Assembly (NCBI GenBank): GCA_003509545.1
Contig: DOLC01000054.1
Span: 1-15,156 of the forward strand
Direction of reading: 5' to 3'
From: Peptococcaceae bacterium
GTDB lineage: Bacteria; Bacillota; DSM-521; Neomoorellales; Neomoorellaceae
DNA length: 15,156 nt
The notes under the pieces are model-generated. The model saw nothing but the letters and a program-made list of their open reading frames with translations, made no database searches and was not told where the DNA came from. Within the stretch, counting starts at the first letter, position 1. Each line of letters opens with the position of its first letter. Below are positions 6,556-13,777 of the stretch, in pieces. The translations under genes were made by a program, and so were the position numbers.

Positions 6556-7554
6556 TCAACTTTCCCCTCCAGCTAACTTCATTTTATCGGATATCAGGTA
6601 CCGCATAACGAAACCCACCAGGACGAGGACGAAGCCCGCGTAGGTCACCCCCACGCCCGGGTCTCTTTTTATTTCGAGGCCGGTGTAACGGCGATGACCG
6701 ATAAAGGTCACGGTATAGTCGCCGAGGGTTCTGCTTTCCCCTGGCCCGATGATCCCGGTGGCTAGGATGTCCGTGTCCCGGAGAAGCAGACAGGCCAAGC
6801 CGGGGGTGTCGGTTGGGGGTGAAGATGGGGGTGTGGCGGTTGCCCCTTCGCCTCCGGGGAGCAAGAAAAACCTAAGGCGCAATCTTTGGACCTCGTCCAG
6901 GAGAAGCTCTCCGCCGTGGGCCGCCTGGAAGGGGAAAACCCCGGTGCCGTAGGATACCTCTCCCTGGATCAGCCACCCGTATCTCTTCTGATAAATTTTT
7001 AATCCCTCAAATTTTAAGGGATGATTAACCTTCACCTCCTGCTCCCGGACCGAGCCGCTATCGCTTTCCACCCGGACCAGGCTGATATACTGCCGGGGTT
7101 CTAGGGTGGGATAGTATTCGATGCGGAAATCCTTCACGGATAAAGCGAAGCCGGGGAAACCGTGGGCTGCCAAGTCTACTCCTTCTCCCACACCTATTTC
7201 TACATAGGCGGAGCGGCCCAGGTAGGCGGAGAGGACTGCTCCGGCCAAGATTAAAAGGAGGCTTAAGTGGAGGAGGACGGAGCCGCGGCCCCGCCAGCCC
7301 CTGAGGTTCTTCCATCTCCGTAGGGAGCAAAGGAGAAGACTGAGGCCCAGGAGGGCTGCCAGGGTTAGAAACCACCAGCTCCGATACACCTGATCAAGGG
7401 ACAGGAGCAGGAGAAAATTTCCTGCGGCCTCGCCGTACCTGGCGTAGTAGAAGGACGGGGGCTGGCCCTGGGGGATGAAGGTCCCCGCGGAAGCCGCCGC
7501 TCCCAGGCATAATAGGAGCAAAAAAGCGGCTTTCATAGAAGAAAAGAAGCGCAA
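6556..7554 (-). CDS. resB: Cytochrome c biogenesis protein ResB
   Basis: ResB (332 residues) is the partner of ResC in system II heme ligation. The N-terminus LRFFSSMKAAFLLLLCLGAA is typical, followed by transmembrane helices near 57-76 and 90-112, a large extracytoplasmic domain (about 113-300, with VKVNHPLKFEGLKIYQKRYG) and a final helix near 300-320. The start is TTG at 7554. The minus-strand codons before it read TGA-TGG-AAT, so nothing further upstream is open, and GGTGAT (7560-7565) provides a ribosome site five bases away. ATG at 7536 would remove the conserved RFFSS. The promoter lies 36 bases upstream. It faces away from the dsr operon across the complete repeat element. Confidence 0.9.
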   Translation of the reverse strand: MRFFSSMKAAFLLLLCLGAAASAGTFIPQGQPPSFYYARYGEAAGNFLLLLSLDQVYRSWWFLTLAALLGLSLLLCSLRRWKNLRGWRGRGSVLLHLSLLLILAGAVLSAYLGRSAYVEIGVGEGVDLAAHGFPGFALSVKDFRIEYYPTLEPRQYISLVRVESDSGSVREQEVKVNHPLKFEGLKIYQKRYGWLIQGEVSYGTGVFPFQAAHGGELLLDEVQRLRLRFFLLPGGEGATATPPSSPPTDTPGLACLLLRDTDILATGIIGPGESRTLGDYTVTFIGHRRYTGLEIKRDPGVGVTYAGFVLVLVGFVMRYLISDKMKLAGGES

Positions 7555-7589
7555 ATTCCATCACCCGTTCGGTGGTGTGCTTAAAGGAG

Positions 7590-7618
7590 AGTATATACTT
7601 TTTCGGAGCGCCGGTCAA
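7590..7618 (-). promoter_or_regulatory. resB-resC promoter
   Basis: On the minus strand TTGACC (7618-7613) and TATACT (7595-7590) are separated by exactly 17 bp, giving a roughly 30-base leader to the resB TTG. The -35 box is only four bases from the duplicated target (7622-7630) of the neighbouring repeat element, so the element displaced whatever sequence originally lay upstream of this promoter. Confidence 0.75.
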
Positions 7619-7621
7619 ACC

Positions 7622-7905
7622 GTCGCCGGCCTGAGTTATCCCAACTTTTTGCAGAGCAGGCCTGCTTGGGCTTGGAAGCGAGCGAGCAAGCTTTCGCGGC
7701 TAGCCAAACTTAAGCTTGGCGAAAGGCGGAGGCGGGCCCGAGGGCATGAGAAACCTACGGCCGGCAACTGAGGCAGGAGGCTTAAATTCTGCCGGGAAGC
7801 CTGCCGGAGCCTTGAGCCGAGCGATAGTTTGGCCCGCGAAGGTTTCCGGAGCGAGCGAAAGCCAAGCAGGCCTAGAAACAAGACTGGGTACGCCAGGTCG
7901 CCGGC
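7622..7905. repeat. 9-bp direct repeat (target-site duplication) flanking copy 3
   Basis: GTCGCCGGC occurs exactly at 7622-7630 and again at 7897-7905, immediately outside the two inverted ends of the element. A perfect 9-bp match placed precisely at both ends is strong evidence of transposition into a single original target. Confidence 0.75.
7631..7896 (+). mobile_element. MITE-like inverted-repeat element, copy 3 (complete, 266 bp)
   Basis: This is the only full-length copy in the direct orientation. The left end is CTGAGTTATCCCAACTTTTT and the inverse of the right end is CTGGCGTACCCAGTCTTG. A subterminal perfect 12-bp inverted repeat follows: AGGCCTGCTTGG at 7658-7669 and its complement at 7862-7873. 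Inner arms also pair: TTCGCGG (7693-7699) with CCGCGAA (7834-7840), and GCCAAACT (7703-7710) with AGTTTGGC (7826-7833). There is no transposase and no credible ORF. The CTGA start, ATCCC near the tip and a 9-bp duplication recall IS10/IS50-type (IS4 superfamily) ends, so an IS4-like enzyme may mobilise it in trans. That assignment is inference. Confidence 0.85.
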
Positions 7906-8063
7906 GGATCTAATATAATAAAAAAATTCGGCGTTACAGCAGGAATTCCTCCGGAAATAGCGAAATAAATTTTATAAATAACAGAAGTAGTTCTAGGAAA
8001 AACGAAAACCCACCCTTAAACATTGTGAAAGAAGGTATGAGTTTGTTTGCCGGGAGTTAAGGG
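7906..8063 (+). promoter_or_regulatory. AT-rich leader/promoter region of the dsr operon
   Basis: About 158 bases of markedly AT-rich sequence separate the element from the first gene of the operon. TATAAT occurs at 7914-7919 but has no good -35 partner; the place for one lies inside the right end of the repeat element. A second TATAAA is at 7973-7978, also without a consensus -35, and AGGAATTCCT (7941-7950) is a short palindrome. A promoter must be in or near here, possibly activator-dependent, but I cannot place it securely. Confidence 0.4.
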
Positions 8064-8588
8064 ATGGTAACGGTGAAGCTCCACAATTTTTTAAGCGGGA
8101 AGAAAGACGCGATCATCAATAAATGGTACGAGGGGGTCTTGAAGACCTATCCGGCGGAAGCGGCCCGGTTCCTGAGAGAAGAAAAGGACCGGTTTGCCAA
8201 TCCGGTAGGGTATGCCCTCTACGAGGGGATGAAGGGCATATATGAGGAACTGCTGCGGGGTCTGGAACCGGACCGGGTGGATCCCTGGCTGGACCGGATT
8301 ATCCGCATCCAGGCGGTGCAGGAATTTCGCCCTTCCCAAGCCGTGGCCTTCGTCTTCCTCTTGAAACAGGTGGTGAGGGAGGAACTGGCGGCCGCGGCCG
8401 CAGAAAGGGAGTTGCCCTGGGGGGAATTGCTCGAATTCGAGGCCAGGGTAGATGAGCTGGCGGGCCTGGCCTTCGACGGCTACATGAAATGCCGCGAGGA
8501 GCTTTTTGCCATCAGGATCAAGGAAATAAAAAACAGGACGTCTCGCCTGCTCCAGAGGGCCAACTTAGGAGTCACTATTTTTGAGTAA
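8064..8588 (+). CDS. RsbRD N-terminal domain protein heading the dsr operon
   Basis: The 174-residue, mostly helical, soluble protein matches the RsbRD_N domain, the globin-like sensor region of some RsbR stressosome proteins. Recognisable parts are an early IINKWYEGVLKTYP, then RFANPVGYALYEG, and IIRIQAVQEFRPSQAVAFVF. There is no C-terminal STAS domain, so it is a stand-alone sensor-type domain rather than a stressosome subunit. It precedes dsrK by 12 bases and is almost certainly co-transcribed. A regulatory or assembly role for the DsrMKJOP complex is suggested by position only. The ATG at 8064 has GGGAG and AAGGG upstream. Confidence 0.75.
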   Translation: MVTVKLHNFLSGKKDAIINKWYEGVLKTYPAEAARFLREEKDRFANPVGYALYEGMKGIYEELLRGLEPDRVDPWLDRIIRIQAVQEFRPSQAVAFVFLLKQVVREELAAAAAERELPWGELLEFEARVDELAGLAFDGYMKCREELFAIRIKEIKNRTSRLLQRANLGVTIFE

Positions 8589-8600
8589 GAGGGTGTGAAT

Positions 8601-10217
8601 ATGGCTTCCCTTCCCAAACCGGAGGAACTGGTGAAGATCGATTATAATCCTCCCCGCCGGGGTTGGATGGACAATCCCGTAGAATTCAGGCGGGGCACCT
8701 GGCTGTATGCCGCCAAGCCGCGTCACCTAGAGGCCTTGGGGTTGCCCAACCCGAGGGAGTGGTCCCCGGAAGAAGAGGACTGGAAGCTGCCGCCCGAATG
8801 GCGGGAGATTGTGCTGGAAGGCTTTAAGGAGCGCCTGGAGAGATTCCGGTCCCTGAAGCTGTTTATGGATATATGCAGCCGGTGCGGTGCATGCGCCGAC
8901 AAATGTCATTTCTTCATAGGGACCGGAGATCCCCGCAACATGCCGGTTCTCAGGGCGGAACTCCTCCGCAGCATTTACCGGCGCTATTTCACCTTAAGCG
9001 GCAGGATGACGGGCAAGTTGGTGGGAGCCCGGGACCTGACGGAAGAGGTTATAAAAGAGTGGTTCTATTATTTCTATCAATGTACGGAGTGCCGCCGGTG
9101 TTCCCTCTTCTGCCCCTTCGGCATCGATACGGCCGAGATCACCATGATGGGCAGGGAATTGCTCGGCCTGCTGGGCATTTACCCCGACTGGATAATAGCT
9201 CCGGTGGCTAATTGTTACCGGGTGGGGAACCACGTGGGGATTGAGCCCCACGCCTTCCGGGATATGGTGGACTTTTGTGTGGACGAGATAGAGAACGTGA
9301 CGGGCATCCGGGTAGAACCTACTTTCAACCGCAAGGGAGCGGAGATCCTGTTCATAGCTCCTTCGGGCGATGTTTTTGCCGATCCCGGCATTTATACCTT
9401 TATGGGCTATCTTATGCTCTTCCACGAGATCGGCCTGGATTATACCCTCAGCACCTATGCGTCCGAGGGAGGTAACTTCGGCCTCTTCACTTCCCATGAG
9501 GTAATGAAGAGGCTCAATGCCAAGATGTACGACGAAGCCCGGAGACTGGGAGTGAAATGGATCCTGGGCGGGGAATGCGGCCACATGTGGCGGGTCATTC
9601 ACCAATACATGGACACTATGAACGGCCCGGCCGACTCCCTGGAGGAACCGGTTTCTCCCCTGACGGGTACCAAGTTTGAGAACGCCCGGTCCACCAAGAT
9701 GGTGCACATATGCGAGTTCACCGCGGACCTCATCCGGCACGGCAAGATCCAACTGGATCCCAGCCGGAACGACGTGTTCAAAGTCACCTTCCACGATTCC
9801 TGCAACCCGGCGCGGGCCATGGGCTTCTTTGAGGAGCCGCGGTATATCCTGCGCAAGGTCTGCAACCGCTTCTATGAAATGCCGGAAAACACCATCCGGG
9901 AACAGACCTTCTGCTGCGGCAGCGGAGGGGGCTTGAACGCCGACGAAAATATGGAAATGCGCATGCGCGGGGGCTTCCCGCGGGCCAATGCCGTGGGCTA
10001 CGTCCGGGAAAAATACGGTGTAAATCTCCTGGCGTGTATTTGCGCCATCGACCGCGCCGTATTGCCGGCCCTGATGGATTACTGGGTGCCGGGGGTCGGC
10101 GTAGCCGGCCTCCACGAGCTGGTAGGGAACGCCCTGGTGATGAAGGGTGAGGCCGAGCGCACCACTACTTTGCGGGGAGAACCCTTAAAGGGAAGTGGAG
10201 ACGATGAAAATACCTGA
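8601..10217 (+). CDS. dsrK: DsrK, cytoplasmic HdrD-like Fe-S subunit of the DsrMKJOP complex
   Basis: DsrK is the putative catalytic subunit of the menaquinol-linked complex that reduces the DsrC trisulfide in dissimilatory sulfite reduction. The 538-residue protein is soluble and membrane-associated through DsrM. Two [4Fe-4S] motifs are seen at Cys92/95/98/102 (CSRCGACADKC) and Cys161/164/167/171 (CTECRRCSLFCP). The C-terminal HdrB/HdrD-type cysteine-rich domain contains HDSC (401), FCCGSGGG (438-439) and CICAIDRA (479/481); an isolated Cys lies in GGECGHMW (326). The spacing is C-x36-CC-x39-C-x-C, so the last pair is CxC, not the usual CxxC. The ATG at 8601 is preferred to GTG 8595, which lies within the ribosome site AGAGGGTG. 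It overlaps dsrJ by 14 bases. Other HdrD-like proteins (TmcB, HmcF) are possible in isolation, but the dsrJOPM neighbours settle it. Confidence 0.9.
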   Translation: MASLPKPEELVKIDYNPPRRGWMDNPVEFRRGTWLYAAKPRHLEALGLPNPREWSPEEEDWKLPPEWREIVLEGFKERLERFRSLKLFMDICSRCGACADKCHFFIGTGDPRNMPVLRAELLRSIYRRYFTLSGRMTGKLVGARDLTEEVIKEWFYYFYQCTECRRCSLFCPFGIDTAEITMMGRELLGLLGIYPDWIIAPVANCYRVGNHVGIEPHAFRDMVDFCVDEIENVTGIRVEPTFNRKGAEILFIAPSGDVFADPGIYTFMGYLMLFHEIGLDYTLSTYASEGGNFGLFTSHEVMKRLNAKMYDEARRLGVKWILGGECGHMWRVIHQYMDTMNGPADSLEEPVSPLTGTKFENARSTKMVHICEFTADLIRHGKIQLDPSRNDVFKVTFHDSCNPARAMGFFEEPRYILRKVCNRFYEMPENTIREQTFCCGSGGGLNADENMEMRMRGGFPRANAVGYVREKYGVNLLACICAIDRAVLPALMDYWVPGVGVAGLHELVGNALVMKGEAERTTTLRGEPLKGSGDDENT

Positions 10218-10608
10218 TATGCGTTACATCATCACCGGGATAGTAGTTTTTCTGGTGGTGATGACCTTTCCCTTCTGGTACAACATAGGAAAGGCTGCTT
10301 CCGCACCCCAGGTCAGCCTGGACACGCCCCGAATCCGGGAAATGGCCGAGCCCCAGTGTGTGGAGCCCGCTTCTTATATGAGGGCCAATCACATGCGGCT
10401 CCTGGAAGAATGGCGCGACCGGGTAGTCCGTGGGGGGGAGAGGACCTATGTGGCCGGCGATGGGAAGGAGTACTTAATGAGTCTGCAGAACACCTGTCTG
10501 GACTGTCATTCCAACTACGACGAGTTTTGCGCCCTGTGCCATGATTACGCTGGGGTAGCACCCGATTGCTGGACGTGTCATCTCGAATTTCCAAGGGAGA
10601 GTAAATGA
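10204..10608 (+). CDS. dsrJ: DsrJ, triheme cytochrome c of the DsrMKJOP complex
   Basis: This 134-residue protein has one N-terminal transmembrane anchor (about residues 8-28) and an extracytoplasmic domain with three CXXCH heme c sites: CLDCH (98-102), CALCH (109-113) and CWTCH (122-126). Cys52 in AEPQCVEPASYMRANHM lies where DsrJ proteins carry the conserved Cys proposed as a distal ligand of an unusual His/Cys heme. The combination of three hemes, the anchor and this Cys is diagnostic of DsrJ. The ATG at 10204 has AAAGGGAAG eight bases upstream; GTG at 10195 is too close to it. Maturation needs a heme ligation system, and resB-resC are adjacent. The stop overlaps dsrO by ATGA. Confidence 0.92.
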   Translation: MKIPDMRYIITGIVVFLVVMTFPFWYNIGKAASAPQVSLDTPRIREMAEPQCVEPASYMRANHMRLLEEWRDRVVRGGERTYVAGDGKEYLMSLQNTCLDCHSNYDEFCALCHDYAGVAPDCWTCHLEFPRESK

Positions 10609-11414
10609 TGAGGACCAGCAGGCGGAGCTTTTTGAAAATCGGGGCTGTAGGTGGGTTAGGCCTGGTCTTTCTACCGGCGGTTAAAGGGTTCGCCGGTAGC
10701 GGTGCACTCCGGGATGCGGCAGGGGCCGGGTCTGCGGTGGGTAGAAAATGGGCCATGGTAGTAGACATGCAGAAGTGCTGGGAGCGGGGAGCGGAATGCC
10801 GGGACTGCATTCTGGCCTGCCACCGCGCCCACAACGTGCCGGAGATTCCGGACCCCGAGGAAGAGGTCAAGTGGGTGTGGACCGAAAGGTTTGAGCATGC
10901 CTTCCCGGAGCAGGTCCACGAGTACCTTGCCGAACACCTGAGGGATAAACCCTTCCTGGTTCTGTGCAACCACTGCGAAAATCCGCCCTGCGTGAGGGTG
11001 TGTCCCACCAAGGCCACCTTCAAGGGCGACGGCGGCCTGGTTATGATGGACTACCACCGGTGCCTGGGGTGCCGGTACTGCATGGCGGCCTGCCCGTACG
11101 GCGCCCGCAGCTTCAATTTTCGCGATCCGCGGCCGTACCTGCGGGAATTGAATCCCGCCTTCCCCACCCGGGAAAAGGGTGTGGTAGAGAAATGCAATTT
11201 CTGCACCGAACGGCTGGAAGAGGGCCTGCCGCCTGCCTGTGTGGAAGCGTGCCCGGCAAAGGCCCTGGTCTTCGGCGACCTGGACGACCCCAGTTCCGAA
11301 GTGAGGCGGATACTCTCTGCCAGCTATACCATAGTGCGGAAACCCGAACTGGGTACGCGGCCCAAAGTTTACTATGTAATTAATCCCGGTCTAGGGAACA
11401 GCGGAGGACGATAG
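10605..11414 (+). CDS. dsrO: DsrO, Tat-exported ferredoxin-like Fe-S subunit
   Basis: The 269-residue protein begins with a Tat signal (SRRSFLK at residues 5-11, then a hydrophobic stretch to about 30), so it is exported folded. Four groups of four cysteines follow. They are CWERGAECRDCILAC, CNHCENPPCVRVCP, CLGCRYCMAACP and CNFC...CVEACP, an NrfC/HybA/DmsB-like ferredoxin with up to four [4Fe-4S] clusters. It is expected to pass electrons between DsrP in the membrane and DsrJ outside. It overlaps the dsrJ stop by four bases, with two consecutive ATG codons at 10605 and 10608; the first is given because of the AAGGGAGAG site upstream. Confidence 0.9.
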   Translation: MMRTSRRSFLKIGAVGGLGLVFLPAVKGFAGSGALRDAAGAGSAVGRKWAMVVDMQKCWERGAECRDCILACHRAHNVPEIPDPEEEVKWVWTERFEHAFPEQVHEYLAEHLRDKPFLVLCNHCENPPCVRVCPTKATFKGDGGLVMMDYHRCLGCRYCMAACPYGARSFNFRDPRPYLRELNPAFPTREKGVVEKCNFCTERLEEGLPPACVEACPAKALVFGDLDDPSSEVRRILSASYTIVRKPELGTRPKVYYVINPGLGNSGGR

Positions 11415-11416
11415 GC

Positions 11417-12589
11417 ATGCTGGCCAAGGCTCTTACGGGCAGCAACCGTTACTGGGGATGGATAGTTCTATTGCTGGTCGTAATAGGTGTAGGTTTCTCC
11501 TGCTATCTCTGGCAGCTCAAGGAGGGCCTCACCGTTACCGGCATGAGCAGGGATGTTTCCTGGGGCCTGTATATCGGGCAGTTTACTTTCCTGGTGGGGG
11601 TGGCGGCCTCGGCCGTAATGCTGGTGCTGCCGTACTACCTTCACAACGTAAAAGAATTCGGCCGAATTACCGTTTTGGGAGAATTCCTGGCCGTAGCGGC
11701 CATCATTATGTGCCTGCTCTTTGTCATAGTGGACCTCGGAAAGCCCATGAGACTTTTAAATATGATATTATATCCGACGCCCAATTCCCTTCTCTTCTGG
11801 GATATGGTGGTGCTGAACGGATATCTTCTTCTCAATATTATAATTGGCTGGCATGTTTTAGAAGCCGAATACAAGGCGGTTTCTCCTCCCAGGTGGTTGA
11901 AGCCGCTGATTTATCTATCCATACCTTGGGCGGTGAGCATCCATACGGTGACGGCCTTCCTCTATGCCGGTCTTCCCGGAAGGCATTACTGGCTTACCGC
12001 CCTGATGGCGGCGCGCTTCCTGGCTTCGGCTTTTGCTTCCGGGCCGGCTCTTCTCATCCTCCTGTGTTACATCTTGAAAAAGTATGCCGGGTTCGACCCG
12101 GGTAGGGCTGCCGTGCAGAAACTGGCAGGCATTGTTACCTACGCCATGATCGTTACCGTGTTTTTTGTGGCACTGGAGCTTTTCACGGCCTTTTACAGTC
12201 AGGTACCCGGCCACGGTATGCAGAGCCTGCAGTATTTATTTGTCGGGCTCGAAGGGCACAGGGGGATGGTCCCCTTTATGTGGGTGTTCGTCTTCCTTTC
12301 CGCCTTGGCCCTTGTTCTCCTTATAAACCCCGCTACCCGCGCCCGGGAAAAAACCCTGCTGGTGGCCTGCGGGTCCGTCTTCGGAGCCCTGTGGATCGAG
12401 AAGGGCCTGGGCCTCGTCATAGCCGGCTTTATCCCCAATCCCTTTGAGCGGGTCAGTGAATACGCGCCGACCCTCCCGGAGGTGCTAATTACCCTAGGGG
12501 TATGGGCTGCCGGATTGCTGGTCCTCACCGTCCTTTACAGGATAGTGGTGGCCGTCAAGAAAGAATCAGCTTTAGGAAACGAGGGGTAA
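11417..12589 (+). CDS. dsrP: DsrP, NrfD/PsrC-type integral membrane subunit
   Basis: The 390-residue protein has about ten transmembrane segments, first near residues 14-33 and last near 357-380, as expected for DsrP/HybB-type members of the NrfD family, which exchange electrons with the quinone pool. Typical sequence includes VSWGLYIGQFTFLVGVAASAVM, VDLGKPMRLLNMILYPTPNSLLFWD and the late WIEKGLGLVIAGFIPNPF. It starts two bases after dsrO, and dsrM follows its stop by six bases. NrfD proteins lack cofactors of their own, so electrons are taken up by the partner DsrO. Confidence 0.9.
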   Translation: MLAKALTGSNRYWGWIVLLLVVIGVGFSCYLWQLKEGLTVTGMSRDVSWGLYIGQFTFLVGVAASAVMLVLPYYLHNVKEFGRITVLGEFLAVAAIIMCLLFVIVDLGKPMRLLNMILYPTPNSLLFWDMVVLNGYLLLNIIIGWHVLEAEYKAVSPPRWLKPLIYLSIPWAVSIHTVTAFLYAGLPGRHYWLTALMAARFLASAFASGPALLILLCYILKKYAGFDPGRAAVQKLAGIVTYAMIVTVFFVALELFTAFYSQVPGHGMQSLQYLFVGLEGHRGMVPFMWVFVFLSALALVLLINPATRAREKTLLVACGSVFGALWIEKGLGLVIAGFIPNPFERVSEYAPTLPEVLITLGVWAAGLLVLTVLYRIVVAVKKESALGNEG

Positions 12590-12595
12590 GTTGCC

Positions 12596-13588
12596 ATGGG
12601 AGTAGCTTTTTCACTGGCCGTGGTGGGGGTTTTAATACTGGCCATAACCCTGGCCGTGGAAGTGCTGGGCCTCCGATTTTTGGTGGGAGCGGTGCTCCCA
12701 TACGTTGCTGTGGCCGTCTTTCTCGGCGGCATGGTTTATCGGCTGTTGGGGTGGGGGCGGTCGCCCGTCCCCTTTCGGATACCCACTACCGGCGGACAAC
12801 AGCGTTCCCTTCCTTGGATCAAGCCCAGCAGCCTGGATAACCCCTCCAGTACCGCGGGTGTTATCGGGCGCATGGCCCTGGAGATCCTGCTGTTTCGCTC
12901 CCTCTTTCGCAACACCAAGGCCGAGCTCCATGGGGGGCCGCATCTGGCCTACCACTGGGAGAAGTGGTTGTGGCTGGGCGCCCTGGTTTTTCACTGGTCC
13001 ATGCTTCTGGTAGTGATCCGGCACCTGCGCTTCTTTACCGACCCCGTTCCCTCCTTTGTTTATTGGGTGGAAGGGATCGACGGGTTCCTACGGGTGGGAT
13101 TACGCGCCCTTTACCTTACGGACATAACCCTTCTGTTAGGCGTTACTTATCTCCTGCTCCGCCGCTTCTTCATACCCCAGGTACGGTATATTTCCCTGCC
13201 GGGCGACTACGTGCCCCTGTTCCTTCTTTTGGGCATCGGACTTTCCGGCGTTCTCATGCGCTATTTCGTGGGGGTAGACGTGGCGGCCGTCAAAGAGCTG
13301 GCCCTGGGAGTCTTGACCTTCCGGCCCCGCATTCCGGAAGGGATCGGCGTTCTCTTCTATATCCACTGGGGGCTGGTGTGTGCCCTGCTGGCCTACTTCC
13401 CCTTCAGCAAGCTGGTGCACATGGGCGGTATTTTCCTGACCCCGACCCGCAACCTGCCCAATGACAGCCGGGCCAGGAGGCACGTGAACCCCTGGAATTA
13501 TCCCGTGAAAGTCCACACCTATGAAGAGTATGAAGAAGAGTTCCGGGAAAAGATGAAACTGGCGGGCATTCCGGTGGAAAAGGAGTAA
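12596..13588 (+). CDS. dsrM: DsrM, NarI-like diheme cytochrome b subunit
   Basis: DsrM is the membrane cytochrome b that links menaquinol to DsrK. The 330-residue protein has two N-terminal helices (about 3-25 and 31-50) and then a NarI-like four-helix core. Likely heme b ligands are His133 and His143 (VFHWSMLLVVIRH) and His257 and His275 (IHWGLVCALLAYFPFSKLVH). The 18-residue spacing of the second pair equals that of NarI His187/His205. The C-terminal tail after FLTPTRNLPND is hydrophilic and probably cytoplasmic, facing DsrK. In most described loci dsrM is the first gene of dsrMKJOP; here it is last, just before a strong terminator. Confidence 0.9.
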   Translation: MGVAFSLAVVGVLILAITLAVEVLGLRFLVGAVLPYVAVAVFLGGMVYRLLGWGRSPVPFRIPTTGGQQRSLPWIKPSSLDNPSSTAGVIGRMALEILLFRSLFRNTKAELHGGPHLAYHWEKWLWLGALVFHWSMLLVVIRHLRFFTDPVPSFVYWVEGIDGFLRVGLRALYLTDITLLLGVTYLLLRRFFIPQVRYISLPGDYVPLFLLLGIGLSGVLMRYFVGVDVAAVKELALGVLTFRPRIPEGIGVLFYIHWGLVCALLAYFPFSKLVHMGGIFLTPTRNLPNDSRARRHVNPWNYPVKVHTYEEYEEEFREKMKLAGIPVEKE

Positions 13589-13607
13589 GGACGGAAAACG
13601 CGGTGCG

Positions 13608-13632
13608 CCGGCCCTCGAGGGCCGGTTTTATT
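13608..13632 (+). terminator. Intrinsic terminator of the dsr operon
   Basis: CCGGCCC (13608-13614), loop TCGA, and GGGCCGG (13619-13625) form a perfect 7-bp GC stem followed by TTTTATT. It lies 19 bases after the dsrM stop and should end the operon transcript. The 145 bases from here to the next gene contain no credible ORF; TTGAAA at 13694 with GATATT at 13716 is a weak possible promoter for the protease. Confidence 0.85.
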
Positions 13633-13777
13633 CTGGGGCCTCCAGGAGGTGGTGTAGGAGGGTGCCTCTACTTTCCGGTTCCGCAGCCGGAGCTTGAAAC
13701 CATGGCCGGTGGGAGGATATTCGGGCGGGCGGTAGAATAAGATCTCCTCAGAGAGTAAGACAGGGGGCGGGTAAGGT

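Noticed and set aside
8037..8060. Seven-codon minicistron MSLFAGS with AAAGAAGG upstream, just before the RsbRD_N gene
   Set aside because: It is too short to support as a leader peptide without comparative evidence, and no attenuator-like hairpins accompany it.
8994..10115. A 373-codon open frame on the minus strand opposite dsrK
   Set aside because: It is an antisense shadow of a GC-rich coding region; dsrK on the plus strand has unmistakable cofactor motifs and the antisense product has none.
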